Below are positions 9,472-19,201 of a stretch of DNA of 64,000 nt, piece by piece. The DNA comes from SNAP01 sp049671745 (GTDB lineage Bacteria > Bacteroidota > Bacteroidia > Bacteroidales > Marinifilaceae). Location: assembly GCA_049671745.1 (NCBI GenBank), contig JBATVL010000042.1:1-64000 (forward strand), read 5' to 3'. Position numbers and translations under genes: made by a program. The first letter of the stretch is position 1; each line of letters starts with the position of its first letter. A model generated the notes under the pieces. The model saw nothing but the letters and a program-made list of their open reading frames with translations. It made no database searches and was not told the origin of the DNA.

Positions 9472-9555
9472 AGACAGTTCTTTCCATTCCAGCATTATCT
9501 GGTAGGTCTAAGGGTATGATCTCAGCCCGTATTATTAGGGCACCCCACTTTGATT
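9472..9555 (-). ncRNA. TPP riboswitch (THI element)
   Basis: On the minus strand the conserved THI-box parts appear in order: GGGGTGCCC, then GGGCTGAGATCATACCC, then GACC, then ACCAGATAATGCTGG, then GGAAAGAACT closing the outer helix. The CTGAGA...ATACCC core and the TAATGC-type T-loop are the TPP contact elements. It ends about 45 bases before the receptor start, so TPP binding probably blocks translation or continued transcription of the receptor-pnuT-kinase operon. Confidence 0.95.
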
Positions 9556-9565
9556 ATTTAGTTGG

Positions 9566-9573
9566 CAAATATA
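9566..9573 (-). promoter_or_regulatory. Probable -7 box for the thiamine operon
   Basis: TATATTTG on the minus strand fits TAnnTTTG and lies about 10 bases upstream of the riboswitch 5' edge, so transcription would start just ahead of the aptamer. No clear TTTG -33 element was found. Confidence 0.55.
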
Positions 9574-9618
9574 TACTTATATATTTTAAAAAGCTTCTAA
9601 AAGAGTTTAAATAAATAA

Positions 9619-9653
9619 AAAAAGAGCTTATCTCCTTAGAGATAAGCTCTTTT
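9619..9653 (-). terminator. Terminator of the M16 protease gene
   Basis: A long stem (AAAAGAGCTTATCTC and its complement) lies 20 bases after the protease stop on the minus strand and is followed by a T-rich tract there. It separates the protease gene from the downstream thiamine operon promoter. Confidence 0.85.
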
Positions 9654-9673
9654 AAATATTTAATATTTAAATA

Positions 9674-12484
9674 TTATTTTTTAGGAAGAACAGTTACGTC
9701 AACCTTATTTATTCTTTTAAAGAATTTCTTAGCAACTTTTCTAATCTTCTTAGTAGTCATTTTATCTAAGATTTCTTCATAGTTAGTAGGATCAACAGTA
9801 TTTTCTCCATGGTAGTAGAAGTTTCTAATAGCATTAGACCAATATTTGTTGTGAAGCTTGCTTTGTTCTCTGTTTTTCTTAAGATTCAATATAACTTTGT
9901 TTAAGTCTTTTTCAGAAGGACCATTCTTGATAAGCTTATCAATCTCTTTATAGCAGATAGCTTTTAAGTGATCAGCTTTCTCAGGATCGCAGTCGAATTG
10001 AATATATAATGTAGCTTCTTGAGTAGGGAATTGAGAGAAGTTAGTGTAAACACCAACACCATAAGTACCACCTTCTTTTTCTCTAACTTCTTCAGTATAT
10101 CTTAAGTTTAAGATGTCTTTAACCATAGTTAAAGCAATTCTGTTATAAGCATTGTATTTAGTGTCTTTAAACATCTTAATAATAACAGTACCTTTATCAG
10201 TTTCCATAGGGAAAGTTAATCTCTTAACAGTTAAACCCTCAGGAGAAGACACTTTTCTATCTATCCATTTTTCAGTTCTGTCTTTATCAGTTAAAGCACC
10301 AATATATTTCTCAACAAGAGTTTTAACTTCAGCTTTTTCTAAATTACCTACAATCATGAAAGTAAAGTCAGAAGCATCAGAGAATCTATCTTTATATATT
10401 TCTTCGATTCTCTTTAGATCTATCTCTTTAATATATTCAGCATTCTGTAATTTAGTTCGCTTATTATAGTTTGTGAAAATACGTGTAATAGAATCTGATT
10501 GAGCTTGTTTAGGGTTTCCTTCCATTGATTTGAAATAAGCAGCATATCGACCAACAAGAGCTTTATGTGCAGAAGCATCGAAGCGAGGCTTTTCAAAATT
10601 TAAATATAGAAGTTGTAACATCGTTTCAAAATCTTTTGGTGTAGAGAATCCGTTGAATCCTTCTTCTAGACTATTAAGATATGGATATACTCCAACTTTT
10701 TTACCAGCAAGAAGTTTCTTTAATGTAGATGCATCGAAATCACCAACGCCATATGTACCTGCAAAATCACCAATACATTTAGTATTTACAATATCTTTAT
10801 TTTCATATAAAGAACTACCTCCTATAGACCATGCTTTTAATTTAATCTCATCTTTTTCGTGATCAGCCTTACGGAAAACAACTTTAGCTCCGTTAGAAAG
10901 AGTCCACTCAGTAGCTCCAAAAGCAGATAGTTCTTTAGTCGAAACAACTTTTCCACCTTTAATAGAACCTTCTTCAATAAGAGCTTGTCCAGAAGTGTTA
11001 TCTTCGTAAGCAGAAATAGTAGAAGCCTCAATATCAGCAATTACTTGTTTTATTTCAGCTTCAGTAATGTGTTTAACCCCTTTAGAAGGACCAGAAACTA
11101 TAATGGTTCTATTCTCTTTAGTTAACCATTTTGCAGAAAGTGCATTGATTTCTTCAAGTGAAGAACTTTGAACTGCAAAATTACCAAATTGGAAATCAAA
11201 TGTTGGATCAGTAGCAACTTCACCTTCCATATAATCACTTTTCATCATACGTGCGTAAGAATCATTACTGATTTTGTCTTTACCTTTAAATTGGGTTTCT
11301 AAGCTAGATAATAAATTAGCTTTTGCTCTTTCTAATTCAGAAGGAAGGAAACCGTGACGTTTTACTCTTTCTGTTTCAGTATAGATTAATTTAAATGCTT
11401 CTGCTTCTTTGTTAGGTTTCGCTGTAGCATCTATAGAATATGCTTCATAGCCTCTAACAAAACCGCCATAATTAGAGCTTGCATTAACACATGCATTTTC
11501 GCCTTTTTGCATTATTTCAGAAATACGTGCACGTAGCATCATATTATATAAGTTTGTTTGATATTGCTCTTTTAAACTAGCAAGATCTTTTACTTTAGCT
11601 GCTTGGTGCATAATAGTCATTCCAACGTTAGAAGTAGTAGCTTCTTTATCCGTAGCAAGAACATAATACATCTCTTCATGTGAAGGAACCTCAAAAACAG
11701 GACGTTTACGAGCATTCTTAACAGCAGGAATTTTAGAGAATAATGCTTTCACTTTAGCTTCAATAACATCGACATCAATATCACCTACAATAGCGATTGC
11801 TTGAAGATCTGTTCTATACCAATCATGATAAAAGTCTCTGATTGTTTTGTATTTGAAGTTTTTAATAATGTTTAAATCACCAATAACATCTCTTTCAGCC
11901 CATTTAGAACCTTTGAAAAGTACTGGGAAATATTTATTTCTCATTCTAAAATTAGCTGTTCTTCTAGTTCTCCACTCCTCGCTAATAACTCCTCTTTCAG
12001 AATCAATTTCTTCTCCTGTCAAAAGAAGATCATTAGCCCAATCGTGTAATACAAGAATACAGTTGTCTATTAATTCTGGTTTATCTGTTGGTACTTCTGA
12101 AAGATTATAAACAGTTTCATTAAATGCTGTATAAGCATTAATATTAGAACCGAATTTAACACCATTCTTTTCCATAGTGTTAAGCATCTCTTTACCAGGG
12201 AAATTCTTAGTTCCATTAAAAGCCATATGCTCTAAGAAGTGAGCAAGACCGTTTTGATCGTCATTCTCAAGTAAAGCTCCAACATTCTGCATGATGTAGA
12301 ATGAAGCTCTGTTTTTAGGCTCTTCGTTGTGACGAATGTAGTAAGTTAATCCATTAGGTAATACACCTTTTCTAACTGCCTTGTCCATAGGAACAGGCTG
12401 ATGTAAGTTAGGCTGCTGTGCAGATGCAAAAGAAGTAAGCATCAAAACGAAAGCCAAGCTTAACAAACTTGTAATTTTTCTCAT
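9674..12484 (-). CDS. M16 family zinc metallopeptidase (insulinase-like), periplasmic
   Basis: The product is a 936-residue two-lobed M16 protease. The ATG at 12484 gives a good signal peptide (cut after SFASA, about residue 22); an upstream in-frame start would prepend nine polar residues and is less likely. The inverted zinc motif is intact, HFLEH at 82-86, with the downstream Glu in the SERGVISEEW region. The C-terminal half is a second M16 domain without HxxEH, as is normal for the non-catalytic lobe. These proteins degrade peptides in the periplasm; the physiological substrate is unknown. The gene is monocistronic, flanked by a terminator at 9619-9653. Confidence 0.93.
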   Translation of the reverse strand: MRKITSLLSLAFVLMLTSFASAQQPNLHQPVPMDKAVRKGVLPNGLTYYIRHNEEPKNRASFYIMQNVGALLENDDQNGLAHFLEHMAFNGTKNFPGKEMLNTMEKNGVKFGSNINAYTAFNETVYNLSEVPTDKPELIDNCILVLHDWANDLLLTGEEIDSERGVISEEWRTRRTANFRMRNKYFPVLFKGSKWAERDVIGDLNIIKNFKYKTIRDFYHDWYRTDLQAIAIVGDIDVDVIEAKVKALFSKIPAVKNARKRPVFEVPSHEEMYYVLATDKEATTSNVGMTIMHQAAKVKDLASLKEQYQTNLYNMMLRARISEIMQKGENACVNASSNYGGFVRGYEAYSIDATAKPNKEAEAFKLIYTETERVKRHGFLPSELERAKANLLSSLETQFKGKDKISNDSYARMMKSDYMEGEVATDPTFDFQFGNFAVQSSSLEEINALSAKWLTKENRTIIVSGPSKGVKHITEAEIKQVIADIEASTISAYEDNTSGQALIEEGSIKGGKVVSTKELSAFGATEWTLSNGAKVVFRKADHEKDEIKLKAWSIGGSSLYENKDIVNTKCIGDFAGTYGVGDFDASTLKKLLAGKKVGVYPYLNSLEEGFNGFSTPKDFETMLQLLYLNFEKPRFDASAHKALVGRYAAYFKSMEGNPKQAQSDSITRIFTNYNKRTKLQNAEYIKEIDLKRIEEIYKDRFSDASDFTFMIVGNLEKAEVKTLVEKYIGALTDKDRTEKWIDRKVSSPEGLTVKRLTFPMETDKGTVIIKMFKDTKYNAYNRIALTMVKDILNLRYTEEVREKEGGTYGVGVYTNFSQFPTQEATLYIQFDCDPEKADHLKAICYKEIDKLIKNGPSEKDLNKVILNLKKNREQSKLHNKYWSNAIRNFYYHGENTVDPTNYEEILDKMTTKKIRKVAKKFFKRINKVDVTVLPKK

Positions 12485-12742
12485 ATTCGATTTTGTTAGT
12501 GAATTATACAATTAACGTGTTAAAACGTTTGTGAATATATGTAATATTTGCAAATGTTAAGTGTAATTAAATGCTTTTAACTTTTTTTTTTGATTTGAAA
12601 TAATTTTAACTTTTAATTAATTATTATACTTTTGCGCCCCTGAAAAATATATAAAATGTAATAGATATAATATTATTTTAACTTGTTATGCCATGGAATA
12701 TATTTTTTCTGTAATATTGTTGTTTAGTGAAATTTGTATAAA

Positions 12743-14194
12743 ATGAGAGGTTTACATATAAATAGAATTTGCAGTATTTTAAGTTTCTGCTTGTACATAG
12801 AGAGTGCCTTTATGCTATTAGCTTTTTTTGTGTCTTTATATTTTGGAGAGAATGTATATCTTTCACTTTTATCCGCAGTAGGTATAACAACCTTTATTAG
12901 TTTTATCCTCTTTTTATATTCAAAGAATAGCATAAAAAGTGAACTTTCTTTAAAAGATAGCTTCTTAGCTGTAGTTCTAGTATGGTTACTTATATCTTTA
13001 TTTGGTACTTTACCTTATATACTTAGCTCTTCTATTCCTCATTTTGTTGATGCATTATTTGAGACAGTGTCAGGGTTCACAACAACAGGTTCATCTATTT
13101 TAAATGATATAGAGGCTCAACCAAAATCTATTCTTTTTTGGCGTGCTGAAACTCATTGGTTAGGTGGAATGGGCATAATCGTTTTAGTTGTAGCTGTTCT
13201 TCCTTTTATAAAAAGAAATGGAATTAATTTAATGGTAATGGAAGGAGCTTTTCTTTCTGTTGATAAGATAAAACCTAAACTTATAGATGTCGCACGTAGA
13301 TTTTGGGCCATATATATTGCATTAACAGGTTTGGAAACTATTTGTTTAAAAATAGCAGGAATGAATTGGTTCGATGCCCTTTGTCATTCTTTTGCTACTA
13401 TTGCTACAGGAGGATTTTCTACTAAGAATACAAGTTTAATTGATTATTCTTCCAGCATACAATATATAATAATCTTTTTTATGTTTGTATCAGGAATGAA
13501 TTTTGCTCTTCACTTCCTACTTCTATTAGGGAAGTACAAAAAAGTATTAAGAAATGAGGAGTTTCGTTGGTATACAGGTCTTACTTTTGGAATATCTTTA
13601 ATAATTGCACTTTTTGCTTTAGACGTATTTCATGGTGATTTTGAAATGGCTTTCCGTCAATCTCTATTTCAAGTAGTATCTATAATTACAGCCACAGGGT
13701 TTGCTTCTGCTGATTATGAGATCTGGCCTAATGTATGCGTTACTCTAATTTTTGCCAGTATGTTTATAGGAGCTAGTGTAGGTTCCACTGGTGGAGGTAT
13801 AAAGGTGGCACGTTATATTATTGCTTTTAAGAGAGTAAAAAGAGCATTCTATAGAATAACTAATCCACATACAGTAATCTCTATAAAGTACAATAAGAAT
13901 GTCATATCAGAGACCTTAGTAAATAGTATATCTTCTTTTATAGTAATTTATTTTGCTACTTTTATCGTAGGGAGTCTAATTATGACAGCTACAGGTTTAG
14001 ATATTAAATCCTCTGCGAGTAGTATTATAACAACACTTGGTGGAATAGGTCCAGGAATTGGAATTATTGGACCAACAGAGAATTTTGCTAATATCTCAGT
14101 ATTCGGGAAGATTTATCTTTCTTTTAATATGATACTGGGTAGATTAGAGATATTCCCAATATTAGTAATGTTCAGTAAGTCGTTTTATATCTAA
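12743..14194 (+). CDS. TrkH/KtrB-type potassium transporter membrane subunit
   Basis: The 483-residue polytopic protein has about ten to twelve membrane segments and the four K+-channel-like pore loops of the TrkH family; the first is visible as TVSGFTTTGSSI near residue 110, and others as FATIATGGFST, ITATGFAS and TLGGIGPGIG. It conducts K+ into the cell together with a cytosolic TrkA/KtrA RCK protein, which is not in this window. The ATG at 12743 is preferred to a TTG nine bases upstream. A TAnnTTTG-like box (TACTTTTG, 12627-12634) lies in the upstream region. The stop codon is built into the terminator stem. Confidence 0.92.
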   Translation: MRGLHINRICSILSFCLYIESAFMLLAFFVSLYFGENVYLSLLSAVGITTFISFILFLYSKNSIKSELSLKDSFLAVVLVWLLISLFGTLPYILSSSIPHFVDALFETVSGFTTTGSSILNDIEAQPKSILFWRAETHWLGGMGIIVLVVAVLPFIKRNGINLMVMEGAFLSVDKIKPKLIDVARRFWAIYIALTGLETICLKIAGMNWFDALCHSFATIATGGFSTKNTSLIDYSSSIQYIIIFFMFVSGMNFALHFLLLLGKYKKVLRNEEFRWYTGLTFGISLIIALFALDVFHGDFEMAFRQSLFQVVSIITATGFASADYEIWPNVCVTLIFASMFIGASVGSTGGGIKVARYIIAFKRVKRAFYRITNPHTVISIKYNKNVISETLVNSISSFIVIYFATFIVGSLIMTATGLDIKSSASSIITTLGGIGPGIGIIGPTENFANISVFGKIYLSFNMILGRLEIFPILVMFSKSFYI

Positions 14195-14226
14195 AAAGAA
14201 GTTATCTCTTTAGATAACTTCTTTTT
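14193..14226. terminator. Bidirectional terminator between trkH and rprY-like genes
   Basis: A 14-15-bp stem (AAAAGAAGTTATCT and complement) with a short loop sits between two convergent genes and is flanked by T runs on both strands. Confidence 0.85.
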
Positions 14227-14235
14227 AATGTTTTA

Positions 14236-14928
14236 TCAAGGAGCTATTAATTTAAATCCTATTCCTCTAATATTAATAATCTCTAGTCTAGGATCTCTTT
14301 TAAGATATTTCCTAAGTTTGGTAATAAATACATCCATACTTCTTGCTGTAAAAAATCCATCGTCTCCCCATAGCTCAGTAAGAACAATAGAACGTTTAAG
14401 GATATTATTTTTGTTTTCACAAAGCATTCTAAGAATTTCATTTTCCTTAGATGTTAATTTATTTACCTTTTCACTTTGGTAATGTAACTCTTGAGTAGCA
14501 TAATTAAAAGTATATTCTCCTAGAATAAATGTACTTGAATCAAGAGGCGATTCTTTAGCAATAAGTTTATCTCTTGATAGAATATTTTTAATTCTAATAA
14601 GTAATTCATCTATGCTGAATGGTTTCTTAATATAATCATTTGCACCCGATTCGAATCCAGTTAAAACATCAGTCGTTTGTGATTTAGCGGAAAGAAAGAT
14701 TATAGGAACAAGAGAATCTAATCTTCTTACTTCTTTTGCAAGAGAAAGACCATCCATTTCAGGCATCATAATGTCGAATACACATATGTCAGGTTTATCG
14801 TTTTGAAAAGCAATAAGGGCAGCCTTTCCGTCCTTACACCACATAACTTCATACCCTCTTACTTCCATTGTGTCTTTAACAATCATTGCTAAAGATTCTT
14901 CGTCTTCTGCGTATAATATTTTGTGCAT
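14236..14928 (-). CDS. rprY: OmpR-family response regulator, RprY-like
   Basis: The 230-residue protein has a receiver domain with the phospho-acceptor Asp52 (VFDIMMPEMDG), the conserved Lys in IKKPFS near 102, and a C-terminal winged-helix DNA-binding domain with a TSKENEILRMLCENK start and RSMDVFITKLRKYL recognition region. It is the partner of the histidine kinase directly upstream (two bases between them). The pair resembles RprX/RprY of Bacteroides, which influence stress and Na+/energy metabolism genes; the assignment of the symbol is by similarity remembered, and the regulon here is unknown. Confidence 0.85.
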   Translation of the reverse strand: MHKILYAEDEESLAMIVKDTMEVRGYEVMWCKDGKAALIAFQNDKPDICVFDIMMPEMDGLSLAKEVRRLDSLVPIIFLSAKSQTTDVLTGFESGANDYIKKPFSIDELLIRIKNILSRDKLIAKESPLDSSTFILGEYTFNYATQELHYQSEKVNKLTSKENEILRMLCENKNNILKRSIVLTELWGDDGFFTARSMDVFITKLRKYLKRDPRLEIINIRGIGFKLIAP

Positions 14929-14930
14929 AT

Positions 14931-16241
14931 CTAATTTGAGATTTCTTGATTTATAGGTAAATATACAAAGAATTCACTTCCTTTTCCAACTTGAGACTTA
15001 ATATTAATAGTGCCCTTGTGTTTTTCTACAATTTTTCTGACATAAGCTAGTCCTAGTCCAAAACCTTTTACTTGGTGAAGGTCTCCAGTAGAAACTCTGT
15101 AAAATTTATCGAAAATATATTTTTGTTGTTCTTTGGAAATTCCTTTTCCATAGTCTTTTATAACTACAACTAATTTCTCTTTATTTACGTAAACAGTAAT
15201 GTCTACAATTTTTAGAGTGTCAGAATATTTAATAGCGTTATCAATAAGATTGCTTAGAGTATTCTGAAAATGAAATCTATCAACAAATACAGGTTCTATT
15301 TCTTCCGAATTAAAGGCAAAGTGGAAATCCTCATTTTTAAGCTTAAACCTCTGTATCATTTCTTTAATCATTTCTACAATATCAACAGGTTCTAGTTTTA
15401 GGGAGAAGTCCTTTTTGTCGTATTGTGAAATATTTAAAATCTCTTCAACTAGATTATTTAGCTTTATAGTTTCATTTTTTGATATATCTAAATATTTATC
15501 TATTCTATCTAATTTTCCCATGCCCATAAATGTTGTGATAGCTTCATTTGCTGCACTTATAGTTGCAATAGGAGTTTTAAATTCATGTGTCATATTGCTC
15601 ACAAAGTCGTTACGCATTTCAGATACTTGTTTCTGACGAATAATGGTGAAAAGCATATAAAATAAACATCCAGCATTAAAGAGCACAAGAATAGCCGTTG
15701 CCACTATAGACCATTTCATATTCCCATATACATATGAATCTATATTTGATATTGTAAGAGATATACGTTTTTGTCCAAGACTACCAACCTTTTGTTGTAT
15801 AGAAGTTGCTGCAGGAGTGTAGTTGGCACGTTTAGGATATACTGTTTTAGTTCCTTTAAATAAATCTTCAATTTCAAACTGGAACTTAGAACGTATCTTT
15901 CTTGATCTAAGTTCATTTGAACATATGCTTTTAAGTTTCTCTTTATCAATATAACTTCCATCAGAATAAATTTTAGAGGTTGCCATATTCATCATATACT
16001 CCAGCATGTGCTCGTCAGTTACTGAAAAATTAAAATCATAACCAAGTTTCTCTTTGAACTTTTCAATGCGAATCTGATTCTCTTGATTGATAGATAAATA
16101 AAGAGCTGCATCTAATTCTTTATGAACTTGTTGTTCATAGATTTTATATGAACCCATAATCCACCATGATTGTAAAGCTATAAGTATAGCTAAGGCAATA
16201 CTCATGAAAAGAATGATTCTATTTAATGTCTTTTTATTCAT
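14931..16241 (-). CDS. rprX: Sensor histidine kinase, RprX-like
   Basis: The 436-residue inner-membrane kinase has two membrane segments (about 8-28 and 178-200) enclosing a periplasmic sensor domain of roughly 150 residues. The dimerisation/phospho-acceptor helix has His219 in MTHEFKTPIA, and the ATPase domain has an N box (LIDNAIKYS), G1 (VIKDYGKGIS) and G2 (GFGLGLAYV). It phosphorylates the adjacent RprY-like regulator. The gene is divergent from the ttcA-like gene across a 140-bp AT-rich region. Confidence 0.87.
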   Translation of the reverse strand: MNKKTLNRIILFMSIALAILIALQSWWIMGSYKIYEQQVHKELDAALYLSINQENQIRIEKFKEKLGYDFNFSVTDEHMLEYMMNMATSKIYSDGSYIDKEKLKSICSNELRSRKIRSKFQFEIEDLFKGTKTVYPKRANYTPAATSIQQKVGSLGQKRISLTISNIDSYVYGNMKWSIVATAILVLFNAGCLFYMLFTIIRQKQVSEMRNDFVSNMTHEFKTPIATISAANEAITTFMGMGKLDRIDKYLDISKNETIKLNNLVEEILNISQYDKKDFSLKLEPVDIVEMIKEMIQRFKLKNEDFHFAFNSEEIEPVFVDRFHFQNTLSNLIDNAIKYSDTLKIVDITVYVNKEKLVVVIKDYGKGISKEQQKYIFDKFYRVSTGDLHQVKGFGLGLAYVRKIVEKHKGTINIKSQVGKGSEFFVYLPINQEISN

Positions 16242-16419
16242 ATATCTACAAAACTAACGATAGTAAATGAATTTCTTAGCTACTTAACACACAATAACAA
16301 TGAGCATATTAGCGAATTAGAGAAAAAAAATAGATATTAGCAGTCTTAAATTTAGAATCTATACACTATTAATTATTTGTATTTTGGCTATAACGGAAGA
16401 GAAGAAGAAGACTGTTTTT

Positions 16420-17124
16420 ATGCGTAAGTTTTACAGAAAAACAGGCAAAGCGATAAGTGATTATAATTTGATTGAAGAGGGAGATAGAATATTAGTTGGA
16501 GTTTCAGGAGGTAAAGATTCTTTGGCTCTTCTTGAAGTTTTAGCAATGAGAGCAAAGGGTAGGAAAGAAAATTACACTATCATTGCTGCTCATATAGATG
16601 CTGAAAATATAGAATATGAAACTGATATTACATACTTACAAGATTTCTGCGACAAATTAGGGGTACTGTTTATTGCTAAAACAATAAAAGTGGATTTTCA
16701 AGAGCAATCTAATAAGCCCGTTTGTTTTGTATGCTCGTGGAATAGAAGAAAAGCACTTTTTGAATTGGCGGATGAATATAAATGTAATAAATTAGCTTTA
16801 GGTCATCATAAAGATGATGCTATAGAAACTCTTTTAATGAATATGATGAATAATGGGATAATGAGTTCTATGCCTGCAAAACTTAGTATGTTTGATGGTT
16901 TATTTACTCTTATTCGCCCATTTATATATCAAAAAGATGCTGATGTGGTAGAATATGCTACTTATCAAGATTTTAAAAAGCAAGTTAAATTCTGCCCTCA
17001 TGAAAATAAAACTCAAAGAAATAGAGCTAAGGAACTTGTTTCACAGTTAGAATCTTTTAATCCCCATGTACGTTCTAATATTTTTGCTGCTATGAGTAAT
17101 ATCCATACTGAATATCTTCCTTAA
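16420..17124 (+). CDS. TtcA-like tRNA thiolation / PP-loop ATPase
   Basis: The 234-residue protein (from ATG 16420; an in-frame TTG at 16384 would add 12 polar residues) has the PP-loop SGGKDS at 29-34, used to adenylate tRNA. It also has the three cysteines typical of the TtcA branch, a CxxC at Cys102/Cys105 and Cys192 in FCPHE, which would hold a 4Fe-4S cluster. TtcA makes 2-thiocytidine-32 in certain tRNAs. Bacteroidota homologues of this length are usually annotated as TtcA-like; exact target position is inferred. The gene is monocistronic and followed by a 316-bp empty region. Confidence 0.82.
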   Translation: MRKFYRKTGKAISDYNLIEEGDRILVGVSGGKDSLALLEVLAMRAKGRKENYTIIAAHIDAENIEYETDITYLQDFCDKLGVLFIAKTIKVDFQEQSNKPVCFVCSWNRRKALFELADEYKCNKLALGHHKDDAIETLLMNMMNNGIMSSMPAKLSMFDGLFTLIRPFIYQKDADVVEYATYQDFKKQVKFCPHENKTQRNRAKELVSQLESFNPHVRSNIFAAMSNIHTEYLP

Positions 17125-17440
17125 GAGCATATAAAAAATATTTAGAGGTAAAGTAAATTCTCAACTGTATTACATCTATTATATACTCTTTATACATTAT
17201 TTATGATATTTATTGTAAACTGATTGTATAGTAGATGTCTATTTAGCATATAACAGTACACTTTCTATAATATACTATTTAGACATGAATTTTATCCGTA
17301 TTTGATTTTATCATTATTATATTGAAATCTTAATATAATCTTAATTTTTTATCTAGAAATGTGAAGATTTGTTAATATAATTACTATATTTAGGTATCCC
17401 CAAATAAAATAGCATTTATTACTAACCTAAATATTACTAA
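17125..17440. other. AT-rich intergenic region, nothing recognised
   Basis: I see no open frame of interest, RNA gene or repeat here. The region presumably carries the promoter of the downstream symporter gene, but no convincing -33/-7 pair is visible. Confidence 0.4.
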
Positions 17441-19111
17441 ATGAGAATCATTAATGACTTATTAATGCTGCTTGACTCCTATATAGGCGGCTCATCATGG
17501 TTTATAATTCTACTTCTTGGAACAGGATTATTTTTCACTCTTTATTTAAAGTTTCCACAGTTTAGATATTTCAAACATGCTATAAATGTAGTTAGGGGAA
17601 AGTTTGATAAAGACGATGATAAAGGTGATACTACTCACTTTCAATCTTTAGCAACAGCATTATCTGGAACTATAGGAACAGGAAACATAGCTGGTGTGGC
17701 ATTTGCAATTTACTTAGGTGGTCCTGCATCTTTATTTTGGATGGTAGTATGTGCCTTTTTTGGTATGACCACAAAATTTGTAGAGGTAACTCTTTCTCAT
17801 AAATACAGAGAGATAGACGATAAGGGAGCCGTATCTGGTGGCCCAATGTATTATATGAAGAATAAATTAAAGGCACCATATTTGGCAGCATTTTTTGCTA
17901 TAATGGTTGTCTTTTCATCTTTCGGTATAGGTAGTTTCCCACAAATAAATAGTATTTCAAACTCAATGTTTGCAACTTTCGGTATAGATAAGATGTTGAC
18001 AGGAGCTATTTTAGCCGTTCTTCTAGGTGCAGTTATTTTAGGAGGAATTAAACGTATAGCAAGTGTTACTGAGAAATTGGTGCCATTTATGGCAATAGTT
18101 TATTTCATAGGTGCAGTAATTGTTATAGGATGTAATTATGAGAATATTCTACCATCATTATACTCTGTAGTTGCTGATTTATTTACTGGCTCAGCCGCCA
18201 CTGGTGGTTTCTTAGGAGCTAGTTTCTCTTTTGCAATAAATAGAGGCGTAAATAGAGGTTTATTCTCTAACGAAGCAGGTATGGGATCAGCCCCAATAGC
18301 CCATGCAGCAGCACGTACATCGGAACCAGTATCAGAAGGTATTGTTTCTCTTCTAGAGCCATTTATCGACACAGTAGTTGTTTGTACACTAACTGGTTTA
18401 GTTATATTATCAACAGGAGTATGGAAAGAAAAATTACCAAATACTTTCCAACCAACAGATATGATTGTTTTTGCAGAAAAGTATGATGATAATGTTGATG
18501 CTGATCTACAGAAGCTTTCCAATTACATGGTTAAACATGATGAGTTAGCAACATTTACTGGTCAATTAAAGGTAGATGATGGTATAATCGCAAATAATTT
18601 ATCTATTGTACACGCTCGTTCTCTAGCAGAAGATATAAAGGTATATGATATTGATAATAAGCTGTTTACAGGCGATGTAAATATAGATCAAGGGCATTTG
18701 GCTGCTGATCAAGATGTTATTTTCCAAGGAAAGTCTCTTATTCACTCTGCGCCACTTACTGCTGAGGCTTTTACGCGTAGTTTTATGGGAGAATGGGGTA
18801 GATATATAGTTACTATAGGTCTATTGTTTTTTGCTTTCTCTACATCTCTAGCATGGGCATATTACGCTGGTCGTTCGGTTAATTATTTAGTTGGTGAGAA
18901 GTGGGTATTAGTTTTCCGACTAGTTTATTGTGCATCATTCTTCTTTGCAGCATTTGTTGATACATCAATAGCTTGGGTGTTATCTGGTATAACAATAGCC
19001 CTCATGGCATTGCCCAATTTAATAGGTCTGTTATTACTTCGAAAAGATATGAAGAAAGAAGTAACTGAGTATTGGATAAGAATGAAAAAAGAATTTCCAA
19101 ACGTGAAATAA
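17441..19111 (+). CDS. Sodium:alanine/glycine symporter (AGCS family)
   Basis: The 556-residue inner-membrane protein shows AGCS hallmarks: GTGNIAGVAFAI near residue 80, the FVEVTLSHKYRE helix, and NRGLFSNEAGMGSAPIAHA near 275-295. It imports small neutral amino acids with Na+. It is about 100 residues longer than usual because a polar stretch (roughly residues 330-445, with no membrane segment) interrupts the protein before its last helices. This segment has repeated beta-like turns and may be an extracellular or cytosolic accessory domain. The gene is monocistronic and followed by a strong terminator. Confidence 0.9.
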   Translation: MRIINDLLMLLDSYIGGSSWFIILLLGTGLFFTLYLKFPQFRYFKHAINVVRGKFDKDDDKGDTTHFQSLATALSGTIGTGNIAGVAFAIYLGGPASLFWMVVCAFFGMTTKFVEVTLSHKYREIDDKGAVSGGPMYYMKNKLKAPYLAAFFAIMVVFSSFGIGSFPQINSISNSMFATFGIDKMLTGAILAVLLGAVILGGIKRIASVTEKLVPFMAIVYFIGAVIVIGCNYENILPSLYSVVADLFTGSAATGGFLGASFSFAINRGVNRGLFSNEAGMGSAPIAHAAARTSEPVSEGIVSLLEPFIDTVVVCTLTGLVILSTGVWKEKLPNTFQPTDMIVFAEKYDDNVDADLQKLSNYMVKHDELATFTGQLKVDDGIIANNLSIVHARSLAEDIKVYDIDNKLFTGDVNIDQGHLAADQDVIFQGKSLIHSAPLTAEAFTRSFMGEWGRYIVTIGLLFFAFSTSLAWAYYAGRSVNYLVGEKWVLVFRLVYCASFFFAAFVDTSIAWVLSGITIALMALPNLIGLLLLRKDMKKEVTEYWIRMKKEFPNVK

Positions 19112-19138
19112 GCCGATTTGTATATATTTTGTATTTGT

Positions 19139-19180
19139 AAAAGCCCCTCAGTTTCTTGTTAACTAAAGGGGCTTTTTTTT
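19139..19180 (+). terminator. Rho-independent terminator after the AGCS gene
   Basis: AAGCCCCT pairs with AGGGGCTT across an 18-base loop, followed by a run of eight T on the plus strand. It lies between convergent genes (AGCS plus, purC minus). Confidence 0.85.
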
Positions 19181-19201
19181 GTTCTTATGTGTAAATATTC
19201 T

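Noticed and set aside
18136..18522. 128-residue open frame opposite the AGCS symporter
   Set aside because: Fully antisense to a conserved transporter and without any recognisable motif.
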